Counted from the first letter of the stretch, positions 8,481-17,138 are shown. The stretch: DNA of 51,161 bases from Paracoccaceae bacterium (GCA_009773375.1 WRPH01000019.1:90916-142076); one strand, 5' to 3'. The notes: generated by a model not told the origin, from the sequence alone. Numbers and translations are program-made.

Positions 8481-9212
8481 ATGGCGTATGAAAACGGTAT
8501 CTTCGGTTGCCGGGGGGTAGGGATATCCTTCGGCGGTCGGGCGATCTTGCGCGATGTTTCGCTGGCCGTAGCCCCCGGCGAGGTGCTGGGGCTTGTCGGC
8601 CCGAATGGCGCGGGCAAGACCAGCCTGTTCGAAATCCTCTGCGGTCGCTACACCGCGTCGGCGGGCGAGGTTTTTCTGAAAGATCAGGATATTACCCGCC
8701 GCGCGGTGCATGACCGCGCACGGCTGGGGCTGGCGCGCACCTATCAAAGCCCGGTGGTGCCGCAAGCGCTGACGATTGCCGAAACCTTCCGCGCGGCCCG
8801 CTACGCCTATTCCCCCTACAAGACCCGGATGGAGGCGGAATGGGCCTGTCATCTGGCCAATTTCCGCCAGTCGTGGGATCGCATTGCCGGGTCGCTGGAT
8901 ACCTTTGACCGCCGCAAGCTGCTGCTGGCCTGCCTGCTGATGCGCCGCCCGGCGGTGCTGTTGCTGGATGAACCCGCCTCGGGGCTGATCAACTCGGAAA
9001 TTGATGAATTGGATCTGATCATCCGCCGTCTGGTCGATGAATACCACATCGCCGCCATCCTGATCGAACATCGGCTGGAACTGCTGTCGGCCATCGCCGA
9101 CCGGACGGTGGTGCTGGATATGGGCGAGGTGATTGCCACTGGTACCCCGCAAGAGGTGTTCCGGAACCCGCGCGTGCTGGCCGCCTATTTCGAGGAACCC
9201 GCGCATGGCTAG
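8481..9212 (+). CDS. ABC importer ATPase, LivG-like, with altered signature motif
   Basis: 243 residues. Walker A is GPNGAGKTS (about 41-49), Walker B AVLLLDEPASGL, and the switch His is in ILIEHRLEL. The ABC signature, normally LSxGQ/E in LivG, reads SLDTFDRRK, so the Ser-x-Gly core is lost. The LivG-specific insertion before the signature is present but shortened. Its partner at 9205 has a normal LSGGE. If the two form a heterodimer, one of the two ATP sites would be degenerate, as in several asymmetric exporters. Energises import of the ligand bound by the upstream gene product. Overlaps the next gene by 8 bases. Confidence 0.85.
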   Translation: MAYENGIFGCRGVGISFGGRAILRDVSLAVAPGEVLGLVGPNGAGKTSLFEILCGRYTASAGEVFLKDQDITRRAVHDRARLGLARTYQSPVVPQALTIAETFRAARYAYSPYKTRMEAEWACHLANFRQSWDRIAGSLDTFDRRKLLLACLLMRRPAVLLLDEPASGLINSEIDELDLIIRRLVDEYHIAAILIEHRLELLSAIADRTVVLDMGEVIATGTPQEVFRNPRVLAAYFEEPAHG

Positions 9213-9915
9213 ATCTGGCGCTGACGTGTTGAAAATCACTGGCCTGACAGCGGGTTACGGCCCGTTGCGCGTGCTGCATGAAATTGATTTCAAGGTGGCA
9301 GAAGGCGAGCGTGTTGGTCTGGTCGGCCTGAACGGCCACGGCAAGACCACGCTGTTCCGGGCGATTTCATCGCTGGTGGGCTGGCAATCCGGCAGTATCC
9401 TTCTGAACGGGGCCGAGGTTGGCGGGGCGCGATCCAGCGGGCCGGGGCGGCGGACGCCTGCCATCGTGCGCGCGGGCCTCGCGATGACACCGCAGGGCGA
9501 TGCGATCTTTCCCGGCCTTACCGTGGCGCAGCATCTCGATTGCGGGGCCTACACACCCAAGGCGTGGAAAGACCGCAAGGCGCGGCGCGACATGGTGTTT
9601 GATATCTTTCCGCCGCTGCGCAAGCTGGAACATGCACTGGTGGGTCGGCTGTCGGGCGGTGAACGCCGCATGGTCTCGGTCGGTCGCGCCCTGATGGTCG
9701 AGGCGCGGCTTTACCTGATCGACGAGCCGTCGCTGGGCCTTGCCCCCAAGATCAGCGCCAGCGTGATCGAGGCGCTGTTCGCGCTGCCGCAAGACGGTCG
9801 CGCTCTGGTGATTGCCGAACAGAACGTGGCGCTGTTGTCGGGCCGGGTAGATCGCATGGTGGGCATGCACGCCGGGCGCATCCGCGGCGACGTTGGACAT
9901 GTGAGCCTGCATTGA
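9205..9915 (+). CDS. ABC importer ATPase, LivF-like
   Basis: 236 residues. Walker A GLNGHGKTT, signature RLSGGERRMVSVGRAL, Walker B LYLIDEPSLGLAP and the VIAEQN segment in place of the switch His are all standard for LivF. Start at 9205 (ATGGCTAG overlaps the stop of the preceding gene), so translation is probably coupled. Pairs with the LivG-like subunit to drive the two permeases that follow. Confidence 0.88.
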   Translation: MARSGADVLKITGLTAGYGPLRVLHEIDFKVAEGERVGLVGLNGHGKTTLFRAISSLVGWQSGSILLNGAEVGGARSSGPGRRTPAIVRAGLAMTPQGDAIFPGLTVAQHLDCGAYTPKAWKDRKARRDMVFDIFPPLRKLEHALVGRLSGGERRMVSVGRALMVEARLYLIDEPSLGLAPKISASVIEALFALPQDGRALVIAEQNVALLSGRVDRMVGMHAGRIRGDVGHVSLH

Positions 9916-10844
9916 TGGATATTTCAGTCACACTTATCAACGGGTTGAACCTTGCTGCCATCTACGGGCTGATGGCGATCGGCATTTCCTTGCTGTGGTC
10001 GTCGGTCGGCATGATCAATATGGCGCATGGCGCGACCTTTGCCGCCTCGGGCTATGCGGCATGGCTGGTGGCGGACGCGACCAAGGCGCTGGTGCTGGCG
10101 GCTTTCGGTAAAGGCCTGCTGACTACCAGCCTGATGGCCGGCATCACCCTGACCGCAGGCGCAGGTTTTGGCGCACTGTTTGGCGCGCTGATCTACCTGC
10201 TGGCCTTCCTGCCGATCCACGACAAACCCAACTTTCCGGTGCGCAGCCTGATCGTGACGCTGGCGATCAATTTGGCCACCGTGCAGGGCTTGCTGTGGTA
10301 TTTCGGGCCAAAGCAAAAGAACCTGCCGAAGATCTTCGGCACCGGCAAGCTGGAATTCCTTGGGCTATCAGCGCGTTACGATCAGATCGGCGCGATCCTT
10401 GCCACCGCCGTCATCCTTGGCCTGACCCTGTTCTGGCTGAAAACCTCCCGCAAGGGGCTGGAGATCCGCGCGATGATGCAGAACCCCGAAGGGGCGGTGT
10501 TGTCGGGCATTTCGGTGCGCTGGACAGCGCTGCCGGTGACGATGCTGACCGGCGCTTTGGCCGGCTTGGCGGCGATCTTGCTGTCGCAGACCATCTTCGT
10601 GTCGCCCACCTCTGGCACCATGCCGCTGATCAAGGGGCTGACCATCGCGCTGCTGGGCGGGCTCGGCTCGGTTCCCGGCGCGGTGGCGGGCGCGATCATC
10701 ATCGGCTTTCTGGAGGCGATTGTCGGCGCGATCCCCTTCCTTGGCCAACGCTATGTGCTGTTCGCCACCTTCCTGTTCATCATCATCGTGCTGATCATCC
10801 GCCCGCGCGGGCTTGGCGGGCTGCTGGACGAGGCGCGCAAATGA
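9915..10844 (+). CDS. ABC importer permease, LivH-like
   Basis: 309 residues, about eight hydrophobic segments. It begins MDISVTLINGLNLAAIYGLM and contains GMINMAHGATFAASGYAAW, the hallmark of LivH/UrtB permeases. It ends with the RPRGLGGLLDE tail typical of the family. ATG overlaps the TGA of the previous gene (TGATG), indicating coupled translation; a TTG one codon upstream is less likely. Forms the membrane channel with the LivM-like subunit downstream. Confidence 0.88.
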   Translation: MDISVTLINGLNLAAIYGLMAIGISLLWSSVGMINMAHGATFAASGYAAWLVADATKALVLAAFGKGLLTTSLMAGITLTAGAGFGALFGALIYLLAFLPIHDKPNFPVRSLIVTLAINLATVQGLLWYFGPKQKNLPKIFGTGKLEFLGLSARYDQIGAILATAVILGLTLFWLKTSRKGLEIRAMMQNPEGAVLSGISVRWTALPVTMLTGALAGLAAILLSQTIFVSPTSGTMPLIKGLTIALLGGLGSVPGAVAGAIIIGFLEAIVGAIPFLGQRYVLFATFLFIIIVLIIRPRGLGGLLDEARK

Positions 10845-12352
10845 CGAAATTCTACGAAATCGGCCAGCGCCCGTCTGAAATCATCCTGCACCCTGATGGG
10901 GATGCGCCGCTGCACCGCCGCCGCTTGCCCTTTACCCGCCGCCACCTGCTGAAGTGGCGCAGCCGGACCAATCCCAAAAGCTTGCAGCAAGAACGCATGC
11001 TGGCCGACAAACGCCCGCTGTGGTGGGCGTTGGGGCTGGGCGCGCTGGCGATCACCGCGCCGTTTCTGACCAACGCCTCGCTGACCATCGCCGCGATCTT
11101 CTGCATGTTTGCCGCGATCAACGTGCTGTGGACGCTGGTGATCGGCACGGCGGGGATATTCTCGCTGGCCACCCTCGCCATCGTCGGCATCGGCGCTTAC
11201 GCCAGCGCTGGGTTGAACGTCTACCTTGGCCTGCCATGGCCGCTGATGTTCGTGGCGGGTGGGGTGGCCGGGCTGATCGTCGGCGGCTTTCTGGCGCTGC
11301 CCTCGACCCGGCTCGACGGGCTTTATTACGCCCTGCTGACCATGGGATTTGCCGAGATTTGCCGGGTGTTCGTGCAGCAACTCAAGGCCCTCACCGCCGC
11401 AAATGGTGCGATCAACAATGTCGGGTCCTTCATTCCCGAAGACTGGCAGTTGCAACGCCCCGGCCTGCTTCTGGGTTTTGCCGGGGCCTTTGTGATCCTG
11501 CTGCTGGCCTTGCTGATCTTCCGCATCGTCAATTCCGAACGGCTGGGCATGCTGCTGCAAACCGCCCGCGAGGACGAGGCGTTCGCCGAGGCCACCGGCA
11601 TCGACTATCGCCGCGCCCGGCTGATGGTGTTCCTGATTTCCTCCACCGGGCTTGGGGTGATCGGTGCGTTTTACGCGCAGTTCTACGGCTCGATTTCACC
11701 GTCGATCTTCAGCCTTGATCAGCTGATGCTGCTGTTTGCCATGATCGTGATCGGCGGGCTTGGCCGATCCGAAGGTGCGGTGATCGGCACCGCCATCGTC
11801 GTGTTGATCGACAAGGGCCTGCTGGGGCTTGGCCCGCTGCGTATTCTGCTGGTGGCGGCGATCATGCTGGCCGTCACTCTGTTTGCCCATAACGGGCTTG
11901 TCGGCATCCGCGAGCAGTTCCGGGGCTGGCGCAATCGCAAGAAATCCGAGGCGCGCGCGCGTCGCACTGAAAAGGGGGGCGAGGTCATGCCCGAAGAAGC
12001 TATCGAATTCGCGGACAAGCAGGAAATCTACTACCGCCGCTTTCAGAAACGCCTGCGCGACCGGCTGAAGGCGCTGATCACGCCGGAATTGATCGAGGAA
12101 CACCGCCTGCGCCCTCTGGGCCAGCATTCCGACGCGCTGAACCGGGTGCTGAACCACTTCCGCCGTGGCGAGGTGGCCGACAAATACGCCATCATGCGCC
12201 AGCCCGATCAGTTCCATGCCTACAAGATCGTGGCGTTTTCCGGTGTGCGCGGCGCTCCGCCCCGGCTGGTGGACGACAAGATTTATGATGACATCAATCA
12301 GGCCTACCACGCGGTTTTCCTGTTGCGCGTCAATGACCTGATGGAAAGCTAA
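10841..12352 (+). CDS. LivM-like permease fused to a dimethylformamidase small-subunit-like domain
   Basis: 503 residues, against roughly 320-420 usual for LivM. An N-terminal cytoplasmic tail of about 65 residues comes first. A LivM membrane domain follows (about 66-370) with FSLATLAIVGIGAYASA and GGLGRSEGAVIGTA. A basic linker (RNRKKSEARARRTEKGG) leads to a soluble 120-residue C-terminal domain starting MPEEAIEFADKQEIYYRRF. That domain (ELIEEHRLRPLG, LNRVLNHFRR, AYHAVFLLRVNDLMES) resembles, from memory, the small subunit DmfA1 of Paracoccus/Alcaligenes dimethylformamidase. The next gene, one base away, encodes the large subunit. An SD-like run and an in-frame ATG at 11987 lie at the junction, so a free small subunit may also be made. 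The junction also holds AAAAGGGGGG (11970-11979), where a single-base error would create or abolish the fusion. Confidence 0.8.
   Translation: MTKFYEIGQRPSEIILHPDGDAPLHRRRLPFTRRHLLKWRSRTNPKSLQQERMLADKRPLWWALGLGALAITAPFLTNASLTIAAIFCMFAAINVLWTLVIGTAGIFSLATLAIVGIGAYASAGLNVYLGLPWPLMFVAGGVAGLIVGGFLALPSTRLDGLYYALLTMGFAEICRVFVQQLKALTAANGAINNVGSFIPEDWQLQRPGLLLGFAGAFVILLLALLIFRIVNSERLGMLLQTAREDEAFAEATGIDYRRARLMVFLISSTGLGVIGAFYAQFYGSISPSIFSLDQLMLLFAMIVIGGLGRSEGAVIGTAIVVLIDKGLLGLGPLRILLVAAIMLAVTLFAHNGLVGIREQFRGWRNRKKSEARARRTEKGGEVMPEEAIEFADKQEIYYRRFQKRLRDRLKALITPELIEEHRLRPLGQHSDALNRVLNHFRRGEVADKYAIMRQPDQFHAYKIVAFSGVRGAPPRLVDDKIYDDINQAYHAVFLLRVNDLMES
11987..12352 (+). CDS. dmfA1: Putative internal gene: dimethylformamidase small subunit
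   Basis: In-frame ATG inside the permease gene, preceded by AAGGGGGGCGAGGTC, which offers a strong Shine-Dalgarno match about 10 bases upstream. The product would be 121 residues, close to the roughly 130 residues I recall for DmfA1, and it ends one base before the start of the large-subunit gene, as expected for two subunits made in equal amounts. In the known enzyme the small subunit packs on the large one in an (alpha-beta)2 assembly. Whether this frame is used separately, only as part of the fusion, or both cannot be told from sequence. The small-subunit identity rests on remembered sequence pattern and gene order. Confidence 0.5.
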   Translation: MPEEAIEFADKQEIYYRRFQKRLRDRLKALITPELIEEHRLRPLGQHSDALNRVLNHFRRGEVADKYAIMRQPDQFHAYKIVAFSGVRGAPPRLVDDKIYDDINQAYHAVFLLRVNDLMES

Positions 12353-12353
12353 G

Positions 12354-14663
12354 ATGACCAACGCCCGCATTTTCGGCTATGCCGACCCGCTGAACGCCCG
12401 CGCCGGTGGGCAGGTGGATTTCATGATCTCGGTCGAAGGCCGCGATCAGGTGGAAATGGAACTGGTCCGCGCCCTGCACGGCGATGAAAACCCCGATGGG
12501 CCGGGGTTTCTGGAGGAAGTCATTCCGCTCGGCCTGCCGAAAACCCTGCAAGTGGCGCGGCAATTTACCCAAGTCGGCAGCTTTGCCCGCGCGCAAGACC
12601 CCGAGGGGCGGCTGGATGGCCTGCACTCTTTCACCCTGTTCGCGCATGTCTTCCCCACCCTGCCAAAGGCCGAACGCCAGCAGATCATCGGTCGCTGGGA
12701 TATCGAAGGCTCCAAAGGCTTCGGCCTTGGCATTGATCCCGATGGCCATGTGGCGATGTGGGTGGGCGACGGTGCGGGCGTCGATGAAATCCGCAGCGAA
12801 ATCATCCTCGTGCCGCGCTGCTGGTATTTCATCGCCGCCAGCTTTGACGGTGCCAGCAAACAGGCCAACCTGCATGTGATCAGCTGCGTCAGCCCGTGGA
12901 ATGGCCGGATTTCCACCGTCGTACCGCTTCAAACCGACACATGGGTCAGCGAAACCCTACGCCACGCCCCCACAGCCACCAAGGGCGATGCCAGCTTCAA
13001 ACTTGCCTCCGCCACCGCCTTTAACCCGGTGCGCGGGCATTTCGGGGCTTTCCTGTTCAACGGCAAGATCGACCGCTCTGGCGTCTATACCCGCGCGCTG
13101 GCCCGCCCGGACATCGAGGCGCTGGCGAAGGGGACCGACCCGTCGCAGCAGGATTTGCTGACCTATTGGGACCCGACCGTCAACCTGACCGCAACCGGCG
13201 TTGGCGACATCATCCCCGATACCGGTCCGCACGGGCTGCACATGCACGGGGTGAACCGCCCGGTGCGTTGCATGACCGGCTTCAACTGGAAGGGCGAAGA
13301 CAGCTACCGGCTTGCCCCGGAAACTTACGGCGGCGTGCATTACCACGACGATGCAATGACCGATTGCGGCTGGAAGGTCAGCTATAGCATGACCCTGCCC
13401 GAAAGCCTGAAATCCGGCATCTACTGCCTGCGCCTGCGTGGCGGCGGGGGGGAAGATCACATTCCCTTCATCGTCCGGCCCGCCAAACCGCAGGCGAAAA
13501 TCGCCTTCCTGCTGCCGACCTTCACCTATCTGGCCTATGCCAACGAACATCTGGCCTACGAGGCCCCGATTGCCCAAGCCATCACCGCCCATACCCCGGT
13601 GATCGTGGCCGAAGACCTTGAATACAAGAAGCTGGAGGAATTCGGCCTGTCCACCTACGACCATCACACCGATGGCGCGGGCTGCTGCTATTCGTCATGG
13701 CGTCGCCCGGTGATTTCGATGCGGCCCCGCTACCGGATGCCGGCGATGAACTTCCCCTGGGCGCTGCCCGCCGATCTGTCGCTGATCTGGTGGCTGGACC
13801 ATGTCGGCTATGACTATGACGTGCTGACCGATCATGACCTGCACGCAGAAGGCGCGGCGGCCCTGGCCCCCTACAAGGTGGTGCTGAACGGCACCCACCC
13901 GGAGTATTATTCTGAACAGATGATGGACGGCACCGAAGCCTATCTCGCCGCGGGCGGGCGGGTGATGTATCTGGGGGGCAACGGCTATTACTGGGTCACT
14001 GGCACCCGCGAAGCCGAGCCGCATTGCATCGAGGTGCGCAAGCTCGATTCCGGCTCGCGCGCCTGGCAGGCCGAACCGGGCGAGGGCTATCTCGCCTCCA
14101 CCGGGCAGCGCTCCGGGCTTTGGCGCAACCGTGGCCGCGCGCCGCAAAAGATCGTGGGCTTGGGCTTTACCACCGAAGGCATGGACGAAAGCCAGCCGTT
14201 TGAGCGCATGCCCGACAGTTTCCACCGCCGCGCGTCGTGGATCATGGCGGGGATCGGTGAAGAAGAGCTGATCGGTGATTTCGGTCTGGCAGGCGGCGGG
14301 GCAGGCGGCATAGAACTCGACCGCTACGAGTTGGGCCTTGGCACCCCGCCGCACACCCTGCTGCTGGCCGCCACCATCGGCCATTCCGACAACTACCCGC
14401 TGGTATCCGAGGAAGTCACCTATGCCTTCCCCGGTCGCGGCGGTACGCAGGATGCGCAGGTGCGCGGCGACATGATCTATTTCACCACCCCCAACCACGG
14501 TGCAGTGTTTGCGGCAGGCTCGATTGCGTGGTCACAGGCCTTGCCCTGTCGGGGCGGCGAAAACAACGTGGCCCGAATCATGCGCAACGTGTTGAATGCG
14601 TTCTTGCAGGATGGGGCTTTGCCCGGCAGCCAGTATGTTGGCGATGAGGTGTTGTGGCGGTGA
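12354..14663 (+). CDS. dmfA2: N,N-dimethylformamidase large (catalytic) subunit
   Basis: 769 residues; the characterised Paracoccus/Alcaligenes subunit is about 760. The enzyme hydrolyses N,N-dimethylformamide to formate and dimethylamine using a mononuclear iron held by two Tyr and one Glu. The N-terminal half contains a lectin-like region (about 85-260, e.g. HSFTLFAHVFPTL and NGKIDRSGVYTRAL). The C-terminal half is the amidotransferase-like DMFA2 domain (from about 380, PQAKIAFLLPTFTYLAYANE). By spacing, iron-ligand candidates are Y395, Y435 (LSTYDHH) and E517 (THPEYYS); this is inference from remembered numbering. The start is one base after the upstream stop, so expression should be coupled. 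The physiological substrate could be another small amide. Confidence 0.85.
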   Translation: MTNARIFGYADPLNARAGGQVDFMISVEGRDQVEMELVRALHGDENPDGPGFLEEVIPLGLPKTLQVARQFTQVGSFARAQDPEGRLDGLHSFTLFAHVFPTLPKAERQQIIGRWDIEGSKGFGLGIDPDGHVAMWVGDGAGVDEIRSEIILVPRCWYFIAASFDGASKQANLHVISCVSPWNGRISTVVPLQTDTWVSETLRHAPTATKGDASFKLASATAFNPVRGHFGAFLFNGKIDRSGVYTRALARPDIEALAKGTDPSQQDLLTYWDPTVNLTATGVGDIIPDTGPHGLHMHGVNRPVRCMTGFNWKGEDSYRLAPETYGGVHYHDDAMTDCGWKVSYSMTLPESLKSGIYCLRLRGGGGEDHIPFIVRPAKPQAKIAFLLPTFTYLAYANEHLAYEAPIAQAITAHTPVIVAEDLEYKKLEEFGLSTYDHHTDGAGCCYSSWRRPVISMRPRYRMPAMNFPWALPADLSLIWWLDHVGYDYDVLTDHDLHAEGAAALAPYKVVLNGTHPEYYSEQMMDGTEAYLAAGGRVMYLGGNGYYWVTGTREAEPHCIEVRKLDSGSRAWQAEPGEGYLASTGQRSGLWRNRGRAPQKIVGLGFTTEGMDESQPFERMPDSFHRRASWIMAGIGEEELIGDFGLAGGGAGGIELDRYELGLGTPPHTLLLAATIGHSDNYPLVSEEVTYAFPGRGGTQDAQVRGDMIYFTTPNHGAVFAAGSIAWSQALPCRGGENNVARIMRNVLNAFLQDGALPGSQYVGDEVLWR

Positions 14664-14683
14664 AGTCGGTCTGGCGGCAGGCG

Positions 14684-14737
14684 CCGGGGGTTTTCCACCC
14701 CCGGACCCCCGGAGGATATTTGGGCAGAGAGGATGAC
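14684..14737 (+). terminator. Hairpin plus GGATATTT motif after the dimethylformamidase gene
   Basis: CCGGGGGT (14684-14691) pairs with ACCCCCGG (14697-14704). A second CCCCCGGA and then GGATATTT and cagagaggatgac follow, matching the element after denD. Likely ends or attenuates the amide operon before the LuxR-family gene. Confidence 0.55.
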
Positions 14738-14775
14738 AATTTGAATAAAATTGATCCGATCCGGGCGCGGAGCTG

Positions 14776-15750
14776 ATGGGGCTTGGTATCACCAGCTTTT
14801 CGCGCTTCATCGCGCAGATGAATGACCGCACCCGCACCGATGATGCCGAAGGTCTGGCGCGCTGGGCGGTGCAGGATCTGTCGCAGACGCTGGGTTTTGA
14901 TGCAGCGTGGTATGGCTGGGCGCAGCTTTCGGCGGAGGGCGTGCAGATTTACGCCAATGCCACGGTGAACCTGCCGGACGGGTTTTACAAACATTGGCAG
15001 ACCATGGCCGATCAGGATCTGCTGGCGGCAACGATGATCGAAAGCCCCGGCGGCACCGCGATTTATGACCGCCGTCAGGCCCGGCAAACCGATGGCATGG
15101 TGGATTTGTCCGATACGTTCGGTCTGTCAAAGATCCTGACTGCGATGCACGGGCGGCCGGGGCGGGTGACTTCGTTTTACCTGTCCAGCTACCGGGTTGC
15201 GGCGGCTCGGAACTGGTCGCAGGAAGAGCGCGACTACCTGCAATGCGCCGTCGATCATCTGTCCGGCGCAATGAAGCTGACCACCACCGAGCCGGGGCGG
15301 CCCAACCCCTCTGGCGCGGTGACGATTCTGGTGAATGAGAACGGCATCGGCATTCTGGGCCTGTCGGCCTTGCAGGATCAGTTGGGCCAGATCTGGCCGA
15401 ACTGGCAGGGCGATCATCTGCCCGAACAGTTGCGGCGCCTGATCAACCTGCCCGGCCAGCATATTCTGCCCGACCGTGATCTGGTGGTGCTGGTCGATCA
15501 GCCGCCGCGGTTTCAAGGCATGGGCTTGCGGCGGCTGACGCTGCGGCGCCTGACCCGGATGGATATGCTGACCGCCCGCGAACGCGAGGTGGCGCGCGCG
15601 CTGTCAGACGGCAAAAGCCACAAAGAGGTGGCGCGGTTGTTGGGCCTTGCCCCCGCCACCGTGCGCAACCAGACCCAAAGCATCTATACCAAGCTCGGCG
15701 TTGACAACCGCGCCAATCTGGCAGCGATGGTCAACCAGTTCGCGCCTTGA
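14776..15750 (+). CDS. LuxR-family transcriptional regulator, probable regulator of the amide operon
   Basis: 324 residues. The C-terminus (about 262-320) is a clear LuxR/GerE helix-turn-helix: LTAREREVARALSDGKSHKEVA, then LGLAPATVRNQTQSIYTKLG. The N-terminal 200 residues look like a soluble sensory domain (GAF/autoinducer-like, e.g. WYGWAQLSAEGVQIYANA) with no receiver Asp. It is separated from the dimethylformamidase gene by the hairpin motif. LuxR-type regulators have been linked to dimethylformamide degradation genes in Paracoccus (as I recall), so control of the upstream operon by an amide ligand is a reasonable inference. A true homoserine-lactone sensor is less likely because no luxI is present. 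Confidence 0.8.
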   Translation: MGLGITSFSRFIAQMNDRTRTDDAEGLARWAVQDLSQTLGFDAAWYGWAQLSAEGVQIYANATVNLPDGFYKHWQTMADQDLLAATMIESPGGTAIYDRRQARQTDGMVDLSDTFGLSKILTAMHGRPGRVTSFYLSSYRVAAARNWSQEERDYLQCAVDHLSGAMKLTTTEPGRPNPSGAVTILVNENGIGILGLSALQDQLGQIWPNWQGDHLPEQLRRLINLPGQHILPDRDLVVLVDQPPRFQGMGLRRLTLRRLTRMDMLTAREREVARALSDGKSHKEVARLLGLAPATVRNQTQSIYTKLGVDNRANLAAMVNQFAP

Positions 15751-15756
15751 TCCGGC

Positions 15757-17019
15757 TTATAGCAGCCGAAACGCCAGCATCGCCACAAAAGTAGGCGGCA
15801 AGGCCGACAGCAACAGCAAAAGCGGGTTTATCACACCCTCAGGGAACGCGCTTTTCAGGATCGACGCCCCCGCCGGGTTCGGCGCGTTGGCAATCAGCGT
15901 CAGCCCGCCGCCCGTCACCGCCCCCGCCACCAGCGCCACCTTGAAATCGGGGGCCAGCCCATCGACCTGCGAGGCCAGATAGGTCAGCGCCGCATTATCA
16001 GTGATCGCGGTCAACGCCGTGGCGCCGAAGAACACCGCGCTGCTGTCCAACTGCATCAACAACGGTTCCAGCCACCATTGCTGCAAACCGCCCAGCACCA
16101 CCAGCCCGGCCAGAAAGAAGCCGACCAGCAGCGCCTCGCGCAGGATCAACCGATCCTGATGCCGTTCATACGCGGTAGCGAAGCCGATGAAAAACAACAG
16201 TAATCCGATGAACACCACCGGATGATGCGAAAACACCACGATGCCGCAGAGAAACAGCAGATGCGTCAGCACGATCAGCGTCGGCATCTGCGGCTGCGGG
16301 CTTGCCTCGACAGCCGGCACCGAAAGCTCGCGGCGGAATACCAGAGTTGCCACGCCGGCATTGACCGCCACCGCAATCGCCGCTTTCCAGCCAAAGGTGG
16401 TCAGCATGAACATCGCATCCCACTGCCACTTCGCCGCGACCATCAGCACCGGCGGTGCCGCAAACTGAGTCAGCGTGCCGCCGATCGAGATATTGACGAA
16501 CAGCACCCCCAGCGTGACGTATTTCAGCCGGGTCGAGACATTTTGTGCAAACATCTCGTCGCGCAGCATCAACGCGGCCAGCGTCATCGCCGCAGGTTCG
16601 GTGATCAGCGACCCGGCCAGCGGCACCAGCGCCAAGATCAGGAAATACCGCGCCATTGTGGTCGGCACCGGCAACCGCCGCGCCAGCCCGCGCACCGCAG
16701 TCCCTGTCACCGACAGGATCGGCCGGGTGCCTGCCACTACCATGATGGCAAACACGAACAACGGCTCGGTGAAATTGCGCGTCTCCAGATAGGTCAGCGC
16801 ATCATGCTGGCCGACTTGTGCAAACAGAAACACCGTCAGCACCATCGCCCAGAAGCCGAAGACGATTTCAACCTCGCCCAGCAGATGCCAAACCCCGGAA
16901 TGGCGGGTGTTGGTATGGGCAAGATGCTCAAAATACTTGGTGGAAAAGGTGTGGATCAGCGCGATCAGAAAAAGGCACGCGGCGACCACCTCGGCGGTAG
17001 AGGGGGCAAGTTGAAGCAT
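15757..17019 (-). CDS. Putative Na+/H+ antiporter (Na_H_antiport_3-like)
   Basis: 420 residues with about eleven hydrophobic segments. Sequence blocks such as FSTKYFEHLAHTNTRHSG, WHLLGEVEIVFGFWA, SLITEPAAMTLAALML and ITDNAALTYLASQVDG match the putative antiporter family formerly DUF1504. Membrane-embedded charged residues (TEPAA, TDNAAL) fit a cation/proton exchanger. Start chosen at 17019 (MLQLAPSTAE), where hydrophobic sequence begins; the frame is open upstream but lacks similarity to membrane protein sequence. It converges with the LuxR gene (6-base gap) and is not obviously linked to the nir cluster upstream. Confidence 0.75.
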   Translation of the reverse strand: MLQLAPSTAEVVAACLFLIALIHTFSTKYFEHLAHTNTRHSGVWHLLGEVEIVFGFWAMVLTVFLFAQVGQHDALTYLETRNFTEPLFVFAIMVVAGTRPILSVTGTAVRGLARRLPVPTTMARYFLILALVPLAGSLITEPAAMTLAALMLRDEMFAQNVSTRLKYVTLGVLFVNISIGGTLTQFAAPPVLMVAAKWQWDAMFMLTTFGWKAAIAVAVNAGVATLVFRRELSVPAVEASPQPQMPTLIVLTHLLFLCGIVVFSHHPVVFIGLLLFFIGFATAYERHQDRLILREALLVGFFLAGLVVLGGLQQWWLEPLLMQLDSSAVFFGATALTAITDNAALTYLASQVDGLAPDFKVALVAGAVTGGGLTLIANAPNPAGASILKSAFPEGVINPLLLLLSALPPTFVAMLAFRLL

Positions 17020-17114
17020 GGGCCATCCTGTTTTGCGCGGCGGCCCGACCTGCGCAGTTACCCTAACGAATTCACCGTGAATCCGACACCCAAGCCTTAA
17101 ATGGCGTTCCTTGC

Positions 17115-17138
17115 GGTGATTTTCAAGCCAAAATCGCC
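17115..17138 (-). terminator. Hairpin after the nir cluster's last gene
   Basis: GGTGATTTT-CAAGCC-AAAATCGCC (plus strand) forms a nine-pair stem with one wobble, 32 bases past the stop of the small membrane protein gene. It may end the minus-strand nir transcript. Confidence 0.35.

Noticed and set aside
14776..15750. Quorum-sensing LuxR
   Set aside because: No luxI partner in the window and placement behind an amide operon favour a metabolic regulator.
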